From positions 1-52,744 of the forward strand of contig SVQC01000007.1 of assembly GCA_015065585.1 (NCBI GenBank): a DNA stretch of 52,744 bases, written 5' to 3'. The notes under the pieces are model-generated. The model worked only from the letters and a program-made list of their open reading frames with translations, did not search any database and was not told the DNA's origin. The stretch comes from Oscillospiraceae bacterium (GTDB lineage: Bacteria > Bacillota > Clostridia > Oscillospirales > Acutalibacteraceae). This document shows positions 41,845 to 52,744 of this stretch, piece after piece; the first letter of the stretch is position 1; the number at the start of each line of letters is the position of its first letter. The translations under genes and the position numbers were made by a program.

Positions 41845-42630
41845 ATGGCAAAATTCTGTTCGCTGTTTAGCTCGAGTAAGGCTAATTGTACCTATATAAG
41901 CGGTACATCGGGTGCTGTTCTTGTTGATGCGGGTGCTTCGGCCAAGGCTATACTTTCGGCTATAGACGAAATCGGGGAAGATATCAATAAGATAAGGGCT
42001 ATACTTATTACCCATGAGCATAGCGACCATATAAAAGGCTTAAAAACATTAAGTAAAAAACTTAATGTTCCTATAATGGCTTCGGTTAAGACACTTGAAA
42101 CACTTGGAGAAATTGATGCTGTAGATAAAGGGGCAGAGCTGGTTCCTATAGATAATATATGCGAAAATGATTTCGGCGAGGTTTTGCGGTTTGATACTAT
42201 GCATGACTGTGAGGGCAGTAGTGGATACACTATTAGTCTTCCTGAGGGAATTAAAGCGTCTGTCTGTACCGACCTTGGCGTTGTTACACCGGGTGTAAGA
42301 GAATCTCTTAGGGGAAGCAACATTATATTAATAGAATCAAATCACGATTTGAGAATGCTTCAAAACGGTCCATATCCACCTGAGCTTAAGCTTCGCATAG
42401 CAGGGGAGAAGGGACATCTTTCTAATTCTGCCTGCGCGGGAGAACTTCCCGACCTTTTACATAGTGGAACTACCCGTTTTGTGCTTGGACATATAAGTGA
42501 AAATAATAATATTCCTGCTTTGGCAATGCGCACTAATCAGGCTGCGCTTATGGATATTGGCGCCGTATCTTCAAAGGATTATCTGATGTATTGCGCCGGA
42601 AAAGAAAACAGAGAAATAATTTATATTTAA
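41845..42630 (+). CDS. MBL-fold metallohydrolase, YycJ/WalJ-like
   Basis: A 261-residue metallo-beta-lactamase-fold protein. Metal motif THEHSDH is near residue 55, with further ligands in TMHDCEGSSGYTI, VCTDLGVV and LGHISENNN. In Firmicutes the WalJ/YycJ protein is a nuclease-like hydrolase linked to cell-wall and DNA-repair functions. It is co-transcribed with murA here. There is no terminator before the following promoter, so some read-through into rpmG is possible. Confidence 0.9.
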   Translation: MAKFCSLFSSSKANCTYISGTSGAVLVDAGASAKAILSAIDEIGEDINKIRAILITHEHSDHIKGLKTLSKKLNVPIMASVKTLETLGEIDAVDKGAELVPIDNICENDFGEVLRFDTMHDCEGSSGYTISLPEGIKASVCTDLGVVTPGVRESLRGSNIILIESNHDLRMLQNGPYPPELKLRIAGEKGHLSNSACAGELPDLLHSGTTRFVLGHISENNNIPALAMRTNQAALMDIGAVSSKDYLMYCAGKENREIIYI

Positions 42631-42649
42631 AAAAAAGATAAAAAAAGGC

Positions 42650-42678
42650 TTGACTGAGGGTTGCGATTGTGATATAAT
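42650..42678 (+). promoter_or_regulatory. Promoter of the rpmG-secE-nusG operon
   Basis: TTGACT (42650-42655), 17-base spacer, TATAAT (42673-42678). The leader of about 180 bases contains GAGTC/GACTC and ACTGC/GCAG pairings and could be structured. Confidence 0.82.
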
Positions 42679-42864
42679 CGTTGTACCTCTTAGGAGTCTT
42701 TTTTTTTGTGTGGACTCTGTTCTGAAAGGTTTGCAGGGCGCTTGTGTGTGCTTGCTTTTACATTCGACATTATGTAATAGATATGTCCTGCGACTAAAAC
42801 TGAGGGAGGCGTTTACTGCGTTTTTGCAGCAAAAAAATATTTCCGTAAAGCGGGAGGTGCCGTT

Positions 42865-43014
42865 ATGAGAGTAAAAATCACACTTGCTTGTACTGAATGC
42901 AAGCAGCGCAATTACAACACAATGAAAAACAAGAAAAATGATCCAGACAGACTTGAAATGAACAAATATTGCAAGTTCTGCAGAAAGCACACCGTTCACA
43001 AGGAAACCAAATAA
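42865..43014 (+). CDS. rpmG: 50S ribosomal protein L33
   Basis: A 49-residue ribosomal protein: [20 protein letters not shown] and [15 protein letters not shown]. Both CXXC pairs are kept, so it is the zinc-binding (C+) form. GGGAGG lies nine bases before the ATG at 42865. It heads the rpmG-secE-nusG cluster, the normal order in Firmicutes, with secE beginning 12 bases after the stop. Confidence 0.97.
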   Translation: MRVKITLACTECKQRNYNTMKNKKNDPDRLEMNKYCKFCRKHTVHKETK

Positions 43015-43026
43015 GGAGAGTTGAGT

Positions 43027-43710
43027 ATGATAAAATTCTTCAATAAAGCTTGTCAGGTTTTGGCAGCAGTTGCCGGCCTTGCTACCTTGGTTTTCTTCTT
43101 TTTCTCTTTTGTGAAATTCAATATGGCTGACGGTCAGGTTGTTCCTGCCAGTGCATTCCAGATTGGTTTCGGTACTGAGGTACACGATGGTCTTGAAATT
43201 GCAAAGAGTTCTAAAATTCTTTTCAATATTCTTATGACCGCGTTTGCTCTGGTTACTGCAGTTATAACCTTCTTCTCAAAGTCACGAACTTTAAAATATG
43301 TTTCTACTGCTGCTTCAGCAATCGTAGCAATATTTATGTTGGTAGTTGCTCTTAGCAATCCTGCCGGCTTTATAGATGTTCGTCCTTTTTCCGTTAAGTT
43401 TGTTGAATATACATCTTTTGTGCTTTTAACATCCATTACTATGTTTGTTTCAACTGCCGCTGGTGTAGGACATTTCCTTTTAAGCGATTATATTGATGTT
43501 CTTCAGTCAAAAGGCGCTAAAAAGCCTCTTTTGAAGCGCATTTGGCAGTTCTTTAAGGATTACAAGAGCGAAACCAAAAAGATAGTATGGCCCGGTTTCA
43601 AAGAAGTTCTTAAAAACACCGGTATTGTACTTGTAATGTTTGTAGCTATCGGTATAGTAATTTGGCTTGTTGACTTTGGTCTTAGTTCATTACTTAAGCT
43701 TATATGGTAA
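43027..43710 (+). CDS. secE: Preprotein translocase subunit SecE with a four-helix N-terminal extension
   Basis: The last 65 residues are SecE: RIWQFFKDYKSETKKIVWPG amphipathic segment, then a single membrane helix (GIVLVMFVAIGIVIWLVDF). SecE stabilises SecY in the protein-export channel. In most Gram-positive bacteria it is only 60-70 residues with one helix. Here 160 extra residues precede it, with about four hydrophobic helices (near 8-30, 66-84, 91-109 and 127-150). There is no stop or second ribosome site to split the two parts. ATG at 43027 follows AAGGAGA. Position between rpmG and nusG confirms identity. Confidence 0.9.
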   Translation: MIKFFNKACQVLAAVAGLATLVFFFFSFVKFNMADGQVVPASAFQIGFGTEVHDGLEIAKSSKILFNILMTAFALVTAVITFFSKSRTLKYVSTAASAIVAIFMLVVALSNPAGFIDVRPFSVKFVEYTSFVLLTSITMFVSTAAGVGHFLLSDYIDVLQSKGAKKPLLKRIWQFFKDYKSETKKIVWPGFKEVLKNTGIVLVMFVAIGIVIWLVDFGLSSLLKLIW

Positions 43711-43725
43711 TGAGGAGGCTCTGCT

Positions 43726-44250
43726 ATGTCTGAAACACAAGCAAAATGGTATGTAGTACAGACTATGTCCGGTTATGAAAATAAGGTTGCTACCGACCTT
43801 GCAACTATGGTTGAAAACCGTAAGATGCAGGATTTAATCGTTGACATAAAAATCCCTACCGAAACTGTTACTGAGGTTAAGGATGATAAGGTTCGCGAGG
43901 TAGAACGCAAAATTTTCCCCGGCTATGTGCTTATTAAAATGATTGTTACAAACGATTCCTGGTATGTTGTTCGTAATATACGCGGATGTACAGGTTTCGT
44001 AGGTCCGGAATCAAAACCCGTACCTTTAACCGATGAAGAGGTTGCTTCTCTGGGTGTTGAGAAACATTCTGTTGAGGTTGGCTACAATGTGGGTGACCGC
44101 GTTGTTATTGTCAGCGGACCTCTTAAAGAATTCGCAGGCGTTGTTAAAGAAATTAATGTCGCAGATAACAGCGTTAGCGTAGGTATCGATGCTTTCGGCA
44201 GGGAAACTATTGCCGAACTCGAATTAGACCAGATTGTTCTGGCAGATTAA
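43726..44250 (+). CDS. nusG: Transcription termination/antitermination protein NusG
   Basis: A 174-residue NusG: N-terminal NGN domain (KWYVVQTMSGYENKVATDL, FPGYVLIKMI, VRNIRGCTGFVG) and C-terminal KOW domain (GDRVVIVSGPLKEFAGVV). It binds RNA polymerase and links transcription to translation. GAGG precedes the ATG, and secE lies 15 bases upstream. The L11/L1 genes follow, as in most bacteria. Confidence 0.97.
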   Translation: MSETQAKWYVVQTMSGYENKVATDLATMVENRKMQDLIVDIKIPTETVTEVKDDKVREVERKIFPGYVLIKMIVTNDSWYVVRNIRGCTGFVGPESKPVPLTDEEVASLGVEKHSVEVGYNVGDRVVIVSGPLKEFAGVVKEINVADNSVSVGIDAFGRETIAELELDQIVLAD

Positions 44251-44316
44251 TTTAGATAATAATGCGGATAACCGTTTTATTATGCGGCTGTCTCGCCGCT
44301 TGCCGTAAGGCGTTAA

Positions 44317-44378
44317 GTGGGAGGGGCGTAAATTTACTGTAAATGTCCCGCCAAGGTGTATTTAAACACTGTTACCAC
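44317..44378 (+). promoter_or_regulatory. Structured leader of rplK
   Basis: GTGGGAGG at 44317 and TTACCAC at 44372 can close a stem (GTGG/CCAC) around a GGGCG/CCGCC and ATTTAC/GTAAAT hairpin, just before the Shine-Dalgarno GGAGG. The same GTGGGAGG...ACCAC frame occurs before rplA. An L1-binding autoregulatory site is a reasonable guess. Confidence 0.5.
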
Positions 44379-44397
44379 AATTTTGGAGGTGCAAACA

Positions 44398-44823
44398 ATG
44401 GCTCAAAAAATTATAGGCTACATTAAACTGCAAATCCCTGCAGGAAAAGCAACACCGGCTCCTCCGGTAGGTCCTGCTCTGGGTCAGCACGGTGTAAACA
44501 TTATGGCTTTCACCAAGGAGTTCAACGAACGCACAAAGAATGATATGGGTCTTATTATCCCTGTTGTAATCACAGTATATGCAGACCATTCTTTCAGTTT
44601 TGTTACCAAGACTCCGCCTGCTGCTGTTCTTATCAAAAAGGCTTGTGGAATTGAATCCGCATCCGGCACACCTAACAAAACTAAGGTTGCAAAGATAACC
44701 AGCGAGCAGATTAAGAAAATCGCAGAAACAAAAATGCCCGACCTTAATGCTGCAAGCATTGAATCCGCTATGAGTATGATAGCCGGTACTGCCCGCAGTA
44801 TGGGTATTGAAGTAGTCGATTGA
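44398..44823 (+). CDS. rplK: 50S ribosomal protein L11
   Basis: L11, 141 residues, part of the GTPase-associated centre: [35 protein letters not shown], then [18 protein letters not shown] and the RNA-binding C domain ending [13 protein letters not shown] 44398 follows GGAGG. rplA follows after a 56-base leader. Confidence 0.98.
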   Translation: MAQKIIGYIKLQIPAGKATPAPPVGPALGQHGVNIMAFTKEFNERTKNDMGLIIPVVITVYADHSFSFVTKTPPAAVLIKKACGIESASGTPNKTKVAKITSEQIKKIAETKMPDLNAASIESAMSMIAGTARSMGIEVVD

Positions 44824-44832
44824 TTCTCTCTC

Positions 44833-44859
44833 GTGGGAGGAAATTTCCGATTTAACCAC
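44833..44859 (+). promoter_or_regulatory. Structured element before rplA
   Basis: GTGGGAGG (44833) and AACCAC (44854) enclose GGAAATTTCC; the GTGG/CCAC and GGAAA/TTTCC pairs form one hairpin upstream of the true Shine-Dalgarno GGGAGG. It mirrors the element before rplK. Confidence 0.5.
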
Positions 44860-44879
44860 TTATTGGGAGGTAAAATAAA

Positions 44880-45575
44880 GTGAAACACGGTAAAAAATAT
44901 TTAGCAAGCGCTCAGCTTATCGAGCCCGGTAAGCTTTATGACGCTGAAGAAGCAGTAGCAATGGTTGTAAAAACTGCTGCTGCAAAATTTGATGAAACAG
45001 TAGAAATTCATGTACGTTTAGGCGTAGACTCTCGTCATGCTGACCAACAGGTTCGTGGCGCAGTTGTTCTTCCTAACGGTACCGGTAAAACTGTACGTAC
45101 CCTTGTACTCGCAAAGGGTGACAAGGCTGATGCTGCTTTGGCTGCAGGTGCGGATTTCGTTGGTGCAGAAGATATGGTAACCAAAATCCAGTCTGAAAAC
45201 TGGCTTGATTTCGATGTAGTTATCGCAACACCCGATATGATGGGTCTTGTGGGTCGTTTGGGTAAGGTTCTTGGTCCCCGTGGCTTAATGCCTTCTCCTA
45301 AGGCTGGTACTGTTACTCCTGATGTTGCTAAGGCTGTAACCGAAGCAAAAGCAGGTAAAATTGAGTATCGTCTTGATAAGACCAATATCATTCACTGCCC
45401 CATTGGTAAGGCTTCCTTTGGTGCTGAAAAGCTTCAGGAAAACTTCGAAGCTATTATGAATGCTATTGTTAAAGCTAAGCCTGAGGCTGCTAAAGGTCAG
45501 TACATTAAATCTTGTGTACTCGCTACCACTATGGGCCCTGGCATTAAACTCAATGTTGCTAAATTCGGCAACTAA
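44880..45575 (+). CDS. rplA: 50S ribosomal protein L1
   Basis: L1, 231 residues, forms the L1 stalk that moves tRNA out of the E site and represses its own operon. GTG start at 44880, reading [20 protein letters not shown], follows GGGAGG. Typical stretches are [36 protein letters not shown] and [17 protein letters not shown]. Codon bias is that of a highly expressed gene. Confidence 0.98.
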   Translation: MKHGKKYLASAQLIEPGKLYDAEEAVAMVVKTAAAKFDETVEIHVRLGVDSRHADQQVRGAVVLPNGTGKTVRTLVLAKGDKADAALAAGADFVGAEDMVTKIQSENWLDFDVVIATPDMMGLVGRLGKVLGPRGLMPSPKAGTVTPDVAKAVTEAKAGKIEYRLDKTNIIHCPIGKASFGAEKLQENFEAIMNAIVKAKPEAAKGQYIKSCVLATTMGPGIKLNVAKFGN

Positions 45576-45584
45576 TTGAAAATA

Positions 45585-45610
45585 AAGGCTGTGGCTTGTG
45601 CCACGGCCTT
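45585..45610 (+). terminator. Terminator of the rplKA operon
   Basis: AAGGC-T-GTGGC pairs with GCCAC-G-GCCTT around TTGT and is followed by a long T run. rplJ and rplL, usual followers, are not here. Confidence 0.92.
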
Positions 45611-45644
45611 ATTTTTTTTTTAAAATATTAAACGAGGTGAGAGA

Positions 45645-47030
45645 ATGCACAGTCTTATAATAAAAGATAAGTTGTTTTATAAGAAAGCAGCGGCTATAGC
45701 TATACCTATTGCTCTTCAGGGTCTCATTACTAACGGTGTTAATATGATGGATACTATAATGGTGGGAGCCTTAGGTGAAACACAACTGTCGGCTGTATCT
45801 CTTGCTAATCAGTTTATTACCATTTTCCATATCTTTTGTATGGGTATCGGTATGGGTGCTTCGGTCCTTGTTTCCCGATATTTCGGTATGAAAGATTCAT
45901 CTTCGCTTAAAAAGACTGTTACCATAATGCTAAGGCTCTGCCTTGCTTTATCGCTACTATTTTCTGTGGTAACCGCTGTTATCCCACGGATTATAATGCT
46001 TATTTATACAACTGATGAAAACATAATTTCCTACGGTATACGCTATCTTAAATATTCCGTGGCGAGTTATGCTCTTTTGGGTCTTTCTCTTACCACTACT
46101 ATAGTGCTTAGAAACGTAGGCCAGGTAAAGCTGCCTCTTTATACCTCAATAGCTGCTTTTTTTATTAACGTAGCGGCAAATTATCTCTTTATTTTCGGCA
46201 AATATGGATTTCCAAAGATGGATGTCGCCGGCGCGGCTTTGGGTACACTTATTTCGCGAATATTTGAATTTTCTGTTATTTGCGGATATTTGTTTTTTAA
46301 AGATAAGGCTATAGGTTATAAAATTAAGGAGCTATTTAAACCTGTGGGGGCGCTTTGGAAAGAATATATCCGTATAAGCATACCGGTTCTTATCAGTGAC
46401 GGCATTTTGGCTCTTGGTAATAATTCGGTTGCTATGGTAATAGGCAGACTTGGTGAAAACTTTGTTGCCGCTAATGCCGTAACGGCTGTAACACAGCAGT
46501 TAAGCTCGGTTGTGACTCAGGGCTTTTCTCAGGCAGGCGCTATCGTTACCGGTCATACTCTGGGACAAGGGGACAAAAAGAAAGCTTTGGAGCAGGGATA
46601 TGCTTTCTTAGGTCTAGGTTTTATTTTCGGGCTTGTTACAGCGGGCATTATTATGCTTATAAGTACGCCTATGATTAATGCTTATAATCTCTCTACTGAA
46701 ACGGTAGAAATAGCAAAACAGCTTATGCTGTCAATTAGTATTATAATGATTTTCCAGGCCACAAACAGCATTATGACAAAGGGCGTACTCAGAGGCGGCG
46801 GAGATACAAAGGTGCTCATGGTTGCGGATAATATATTTATGTGGGTGGCAAGCGTACCCCTTGGTGTTATTGTCGGACTGGTTCTTCATTTGCCTGCTTT
46901 TTGGATATATTTTGCACTTAAAATTGACCAGGTATTAAAGGCGTTCTGGTGTGTTATTAGGCTTAGAAGCGGTAAATGGATAAAACGAATTAAAACTGAT
47001 GATGAATTAGAAAATGTGTTAAGAAAATAA
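45645..47030 (+). CDS. MATE family efflux transporter
   Basis: A 461-residue protein with 12 membrane helices and two homologous halves, the MATE fold: IPIALQGLITNGVNMMDTIMVG in half one and ISIPVLISDGILALGN with ANAVTAVTQQLSSVVTQGFS in half two. It exports drugs or metabolites in exchange for Na+ or H+. GAGGTGAGAG precedes the ATG at 45645. It is alone between the rplA terminator and the promoter at 47039. Confidence 0.92.
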   Translation: MHSLIIKDKLFYKKAAAIAIPIALQGLITNGVNMMDTIMVGALGETQLSAVSLANQFITIFHIFCMGIGMGASVLVSRYFGMKDSSSLKKTVTIMLRLCLALSLLFSVVTAVIPRIIMLIYTTDENIISYGIRYLKYSVASYALLGLSLTTTIVLRNVGQVKLPLYTSIAAFFINVAANYLFIFGKYGFPKMDVAGAALGTLISRIFEFSVICGYLFFKDKAIGYKIKELFKPVGALWKEYIRISIPVLISDGILALGNNSVAMVIGRLGENFVAANAVTAVTQQLSSVVTQGFSQAGAIVTGHTLGQGDKKKALEQGYAFLGLGFIFGLVTAGIIMLISTPMINAYNLSTETVEIAKQLMLSISIIMIFQATNSIMTKGVLRGGGDTKVLMVADNIFMWVASVPLGVIVGLVLHLPAFWIYFALKIDQVLKAFWCVIRLRSGKWIKRIKTDDELENVLRK

Positions 47031-47038
47031 CAACCATA

Positions 47039-47067
47039 TTGACTACGGCAAAGTAATCTTGTATAAT
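47039..47067 (+). promoter_or_regulatory. Promoter of the fucO-like gene
   Basis: TTGACT (47039-47044), 17-base spacer, TATAAT (47062-47067). Confidence 0.83.
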
Positions 47068-47098
47068 AGATTCAGTAATTTTGAAAGGATGAAAACTT

Positions 47099-48244
47099 AT
47101 GAACAGATTTGTACTTAACGAAACTTCCTACCATGGCGCAGGCGCAATTGCCGCTGTTGCTGATGAGATTATTGCTCGCGGCTTTAAAAAAGCTTTTGTT
47201 GCTTCTGACCCAGACCTTATTAAGTTCGGCGTAACTAAAAAGGTTACCGATGTGCTTGATAATGCGAAAATTGCTTATGAAATCTTCTCGGATATTAAGC
47301 CCAATCCCACAATTGAAAACGTTCAGGCAGGCGTAGCCTCATTTAAGGCTGCAGGTGCTGATTGTATCGTAGCTATCGGTGGCGGTTCTTCTATGGATAC
47401 TGCAAAGGCTATCGGTATTATTATCACTAATCCTGAGTTTGCTGATGTTCGTTCCCTTGAGGGTGTTGCTCCTACCAAAAATCCTTGCACTCCCATTATC
47501 GCTGTTCCTACCACTGCAGGTACTGCTGCTGAGGTTACTATTAACTACGTTATTACCGATGTTCAGAATAACAGAAAAATGGTTTGCGTAGATGTTCACG
47601 ATATTCCGGTTGTTGCTGTTGTTGACCCTGATATGATGGCTACTATGCCAAAGGGCCTTACCGCAGCTACCGGTATGGATGCTCTTACACACGCTATTGA
47701 GGGCTATATTACCAAGGGCGCTTGGGAGCTTTCAGATATGTTCCATATTAAAGCTATCGAAATTATCGCAAGAAGCCTCCGCGCTGCTGTAAATGGCGAG
47801 GCTGACGGCAGAGAGGGTATGGCACTCGGTCAGTATGTTGCAGGTATGGGCTTTAGTAATGTAGGTCTTGGCATCGTTCACTCTATGGCTCATCCCCTCG
47901 GCGCTCTCTATGATACTCCGCACGGTGTTGCTAACGCAATTATTCTTCCTACCGTTATGGAATATAATGCTGAAGCTACCGGTGAAAAGTACAGAGATAT
48001 TGCTAAAGCTATGGGAGTAAAAAACGTTGATGCTATGAGCCTTGAAGATGCAAGAAAGGCTGCTATTGACGCTGTTAAACAGTTATCTATTGACGTTGGC
48101 ATTCCTGCTGACCTTAAGGAAATTGTAAAAGAAGAAGATATTGCTTTCCTTGCTCAGTCTGCTTTTGATGATGCTTGCCGTCCGGGCAATCCTAAGGATA
48201 CCAGTGTTGAAGATATCACCGCTCTTTATAAGAGCCTTCTCTAA
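47099..48244 (+). CDS. fucO: Iron-containing alcohol dehydrogenase, lactaldehyde reductase (FucO) type
   Basis: A 381-residue group III alcohol dehydrogenase close to FucO, which reduces L-lactaldehyde from fucose or rhamnose breakdown to 1,2-propanediol with NADH. Coenzyme motif AIGGGSSMDTAKAIG, then NPEFADVRSLEGVAPT, VPTTAGTAAEVTINYVI, and iron ligands in ATGMDALTHAIEGYI and GIVHSMAHPLGALYDTPHG. These phrases are diagnostic of FucO rather than general Fe-ADHs. C-rich codon choice suggests high expression. It has its own promoter and terminator. The fucosidase-like gene at 29668 is the only other fucose gene in view, so the substrate link is suggestive only. Confidence 0.88.
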   Translation: MNRFVLNETSYHGAGAIAAVADEIIARGFKKAFVASDPDLIKFGVTKKVTDVLDNAKIAYEIFSDIKPNPTIENVQAGVASFKAAGADCIVAIGGGSSMDTAKAIGIIITNPEFADVRSLEGVAPTKNPCTPIIAVPTTAGTAAEVTINYVITDVQNNRKMVCVDVHDIPVVAVVDPDMMATMPKGLTAATGMDALTHAIEGYITKGAWELSDMFHIKAIEIIARSLRAAVNGEADGREGMALGQYVAGMGFSNVGLGIVHSMAHPLGALYDTPHGVANAIILPTVMEYNAEATGEKYRDIAKAMGVKNVDAMSLEDARKAAIDAVKQLSIDVGIPADLKEIVKEEDIAFLAQSAFDDACRPGNPKDTSVEDITALYKSLL

Positions 48245-48257
48245 TAAAAATAAATAT

Positions 48258-51277
<3,020 letters not shown>

Positions 51278-51283
51278 AAAAGT

Positions 51284-51310
51284 GCGCCGTGTTAAAACGG
51301 CGCCTTTTTT
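51284..51310 (+). terminator. Terminator of the beta-galactosidase gene
   Basis: GCGCCGT/ACGGCGC stem around GTTAAA followed by CTTTTTT. The A/T-rich stretch from 51311 to 51415 shows nothing else. Confidence 0.9.
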
Positions 51311-51415
51311 ATAAAATAAAATAAAAATCACAAGTGAGTAAATAAGAGAAAAATAGAGAAAATATAAGAAAACAAGAGATAATAAATTTTAAATTAAATT
51401 TTTCAAAAAAAGGTG

Positions 51416-51444
51416 TTGACAACATATAAAAAGTATGGTAGTAT
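51416..51444 (+). promoter_or_regulatory. Promoter of rplM-rpsI
   Basis: TTGACA (51416-51421), 17-base spacer, TAGTAT (51439-51444), before GGAGG and the ATG of rplM. Confidence 0.8.
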
Positions 51445-51487
51445 ACTCAAGGTAAATTTTTAATAAGATTTTATGGAGGAAGTATTT

Positions 51488-51913
51488 ATGTCTACATTTA
51501 TGGCAAAACCCGCTGAAGTACAGCGTAAATGGTACATTGTAGATGCTGCAGGAAAGCCCCTCGGCCGTACAGCAGTTAAGGTTGCCGATTTACTTCGCGG
51601 TAAAGGCAAACCCGAATTTACACCTAATGTTGACTGCGGTGATTTCGTTATCGTAATTAATGCTGATAAAGCAGTTCTCACCGGCAAGAAACTTGAACAG
51701 AAGTTTTATCGTCGCCATACCGGCTATATCGGTCACTTAAAAGAGGTTAGATATTCTACTCTTATGGCTACCCGTCCGGAATTGGCTATGGAATTGGCTG
51801 TTAAGGGCATGGTTCCCGATACAACCATCGGCAGAAAGGCTATGACTCGTCTGCATGTATATCAGGGTACTGATTATAAGCAGGTTGCTCAGAAGCCCGA
51901 GCTTATTGACTAA
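51488..51913 (+). CDS. rplM: 50S ribosomal protein L13
   Basis: L13, 141 residues: [56 protein letters not shown] and the end of the domain [21 protein letters not shown] 51488 follows GGAGG; the in-frame start at 51473 precedes that site. It is followed by rpsI after 20 bases, the universal pair. Confidence 0.98.
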   Translation: MSTFMAKPAEVQRKWYIVDAAGKPLGRTAVKVADLLRGKGKPEFTPNVDCGDFVIVINADKAVLTGKKLEQKFYRRHTGYIGHLKEVRYSTLMATRPELAMELAVKGMVPDTTIGRKAMTRLHVYQGTDYKQVAQKPELID

Positions 51914-51933
51914 CACAGAAGGGAGCAGAAAAA

Positions 51934-52332
51934 ATGTTTGAAAGTAAACCTTATTTTTACGGTACCGGTAGAAGAAAAAGTTCTGTAGCCCGTGTACGTG
52001 TTATTAACGGAACTGGTAAAATCACTATCAACGACAGAGATATTGATGATTATTTCGGTCTTGAAACCTTAAAGCTTATCGTTCGTCAGCCCCTCGTTCT
52101 TACCGAGACTGCTGATAAGTACGATATCGTTTGCCGCGTTGCCGGCGGCGGTGTAACCGGTCAGGCCGGTGCTATCCGCCATGGTATTTCCCGCGCTTTG
52201 CTTCAGAGTGACGAAGAACTTCGTTCCACTCTTAAAAAGGCTGGTTTCCTTACTCGTGATCCACGTATGAAGGAAAGAAAGAAATACGGACTCAAAGGCG
52301 CAAGAAGAGCACCTCAGTTCTCAAAGAGATAA
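51934..52332 (+). CDS. rpsI: 30S ribosomal protein S9
   Basis: S9, 132 residues: [50 protein letters not shown], and the basic tail that reaches the P-site t[16 protein letters not shown]. The tail is complete. In Firmicutes the 3' end of rpsI is a known insertion site for integrative elements, and what follows here looks accessory. Confidence 0.98.
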   Translation: MFESKPYFYGTGRRKSSVARVRVINGTGKITINDRDIDDYFGLETLKLIVRQPLVLTETADKYDIVCRVAGGGVTGQAGAIRHGISRALLQSDEELRSTLKKAGFLTRDPRMKERKKYGLKGARRAPQFSKR

Positions 52333-52355
52333 TCACTTATCACAGAGAGTATTCA

Positions 52356-52391
52356 AAAACCCCGAAACCATCAAGGTTTTCGGGGTTTTCT
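52356..52391 (+). terminator. Terminator after rpsI
   Basis: ACCCCGAAA pairs with TTTCGGGGT around a short loop, followed by TTTTC-T5. Confidence 0.9.
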
Positions 52392-52409
52392 TTTTACCTC
52401 AAAATTTAT

Positions 52410-52430
52410 CTTGGTGCAAACTTGGTGCAA
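52410..52430 (+). repeat. Tandem CTTGGTGCAA repeat, possible attachment-site core
   Basis: CTTGGTGCAA occurs at 52410-52419 and 52421-52430, one base apart, between the rpsI terminator and the accessory gene. It may be an integrase arm-type or core site at the edge of an inserted element. Confidence 0.45.
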
Positions 52431-52435
52431 GTTTT

Positions 52436-52744
52436 TTAAACGCCGCCTGTAAATGCAACCGTTAACACACCTGCAGTCACATACAGTAAAATATCAATTA
52501 CAAGAAACACTATAAACCAAATCCATTTCTTGCCTATGATTTTACGGTGTTCATTATTGCTTTTTTCAGAAAAGAAAAGCACCAATCCGACAACAACGGA
52601 TATTAAACCAATTGGGTTTATAATCCAACCATAATTCAAAATATTGCCTAATGTAAAGAAAAATCTTAAATCAAAATATCTATTGATTGCAAAACACAAT
52701 GATGATGCGATACAAAAGAAAGCAAATATACTTTGTAATACTAT
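52436..52744 (-). CDS. Small membrane protein, 5' end outside the window
   Basis: The minus-strand frame is open to the window edge (103 codons seen). It shows two or three hydrophobic helices (a start region IVLQSIFAFFCIASSLCFAI, then WIINPIGLISVVVGLVLFFS and WIWFIVFLVIDILLYVTAGV) with a polar SEKSNNEHRKIIGKKW loop. No family is recognised. It reads toward rpsI and its composition is more A/T-rich than the ribosomal genes. Confidence 0.6.
   Translation of the reverse strand: MVLQSIFAFFCIASSLCFAINRYFDLRFFFTLGNILNYGWIINPIGLISVVVGLVLFFSEKSNNEHRKIIGKKWIWFIVFLVIDILLYVTAGVLTVAFTGGV

Overview
The window is about 53 kb of chromosome from a low-GC Gram-positive bacterium, most likely an anaerobic gut Clostridia member (Oscillospiraceae-like). 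Pointers are purine-rich Shine-Dalgarno sites, many near-consensus sigma-A promoters (TTGACA-17-TATAAT), an IspH/ribosomal-S1 fusion, an NfnAB-type ferredoxin:NADP reductase, a GGGtGRT protein, a dockerin-bearing exported protein and the absence of outer-membrane genes. I saw no tRNA, rRNA or CRISPR array. The taxon is inference.

Layout. 1-5.6 kb: a broken DnaJ-like gene, a membrane protein, then a tight housekeeping run (flavoprotein, cmk, plsC, ispH-rpsA). 5.6-9.45 kb: an accessory island with a secreted papain-like cysteine peptidase, a membrane-anchored partner, a 334-bp direct repeat that copies the end of ispH-rpsA plus the start of the peptidase gene, a cassette of 9-bp repeats separated by mini-hairpins, and a frameshifted lipoprotein gene; the island ends inside a truncated glycosidase gene. 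10.5-13.9 kb: yhaO-yhaN-like nuclease/ATPase pair. 14.0-18.4 kb: DUF951, prfA, tsaC/ywlC-type gene, coaE, M18 aminopeptidase in one operon. 18.4-25.0 kb: ung, degV, glyA, flavin reductase-rubredoxin, bioY, nfnBA. 25.0-29.5 kb: a strong promoter driving a probable untranslated or small-peptide RNA, a CHAP/SH3/dockerin protein, and the highly expressed NifU-like/GGGtGRT pair. 29.6-38 kb: a plant-glycan region (broken GH29 fucosidase, two unrecognised paralogues, GH28, AraC regulator, a DMT transporter with a frameshift), interrupted by a small XRE-SLOG cassette flanked by identical terminator hairpins. 38-42.6 kb: ABC exporter, DtxR-like regulator, murA, MBL hydrolase. 42.6-45.6 kb: rpmG, secE (with an unusual multi-TM extension), nusG, rplK, rplA. 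45.6-51.3 kb: MATE pump, fucO-like dehydrogenase, GH2 beta-galactosidase. 51.4-52.7 kb: rplM, rpsI, and the edge of a possible integrated element.

At least five genes carry a premature stop or frameshift (TGA at 76, a lost base near 9035, TAG at 10344, TGA at 29788, a lost base near 37963). Two of these are explained by one missing T in a short T run, so sequencing error and true gene decay must be separated before any of them is called a pseudogene.

The best candidates for something undescribed are the repeat/mini-hairpin cassette at 8620-8822, the duplicated peptidase island, the XRE-SLOG cassette inserted between duplicated terminators, the RNA at about 25223-25626, the SecE with a four-helix N-terminal module, and the paired unrecognised enzymes next to GH28.
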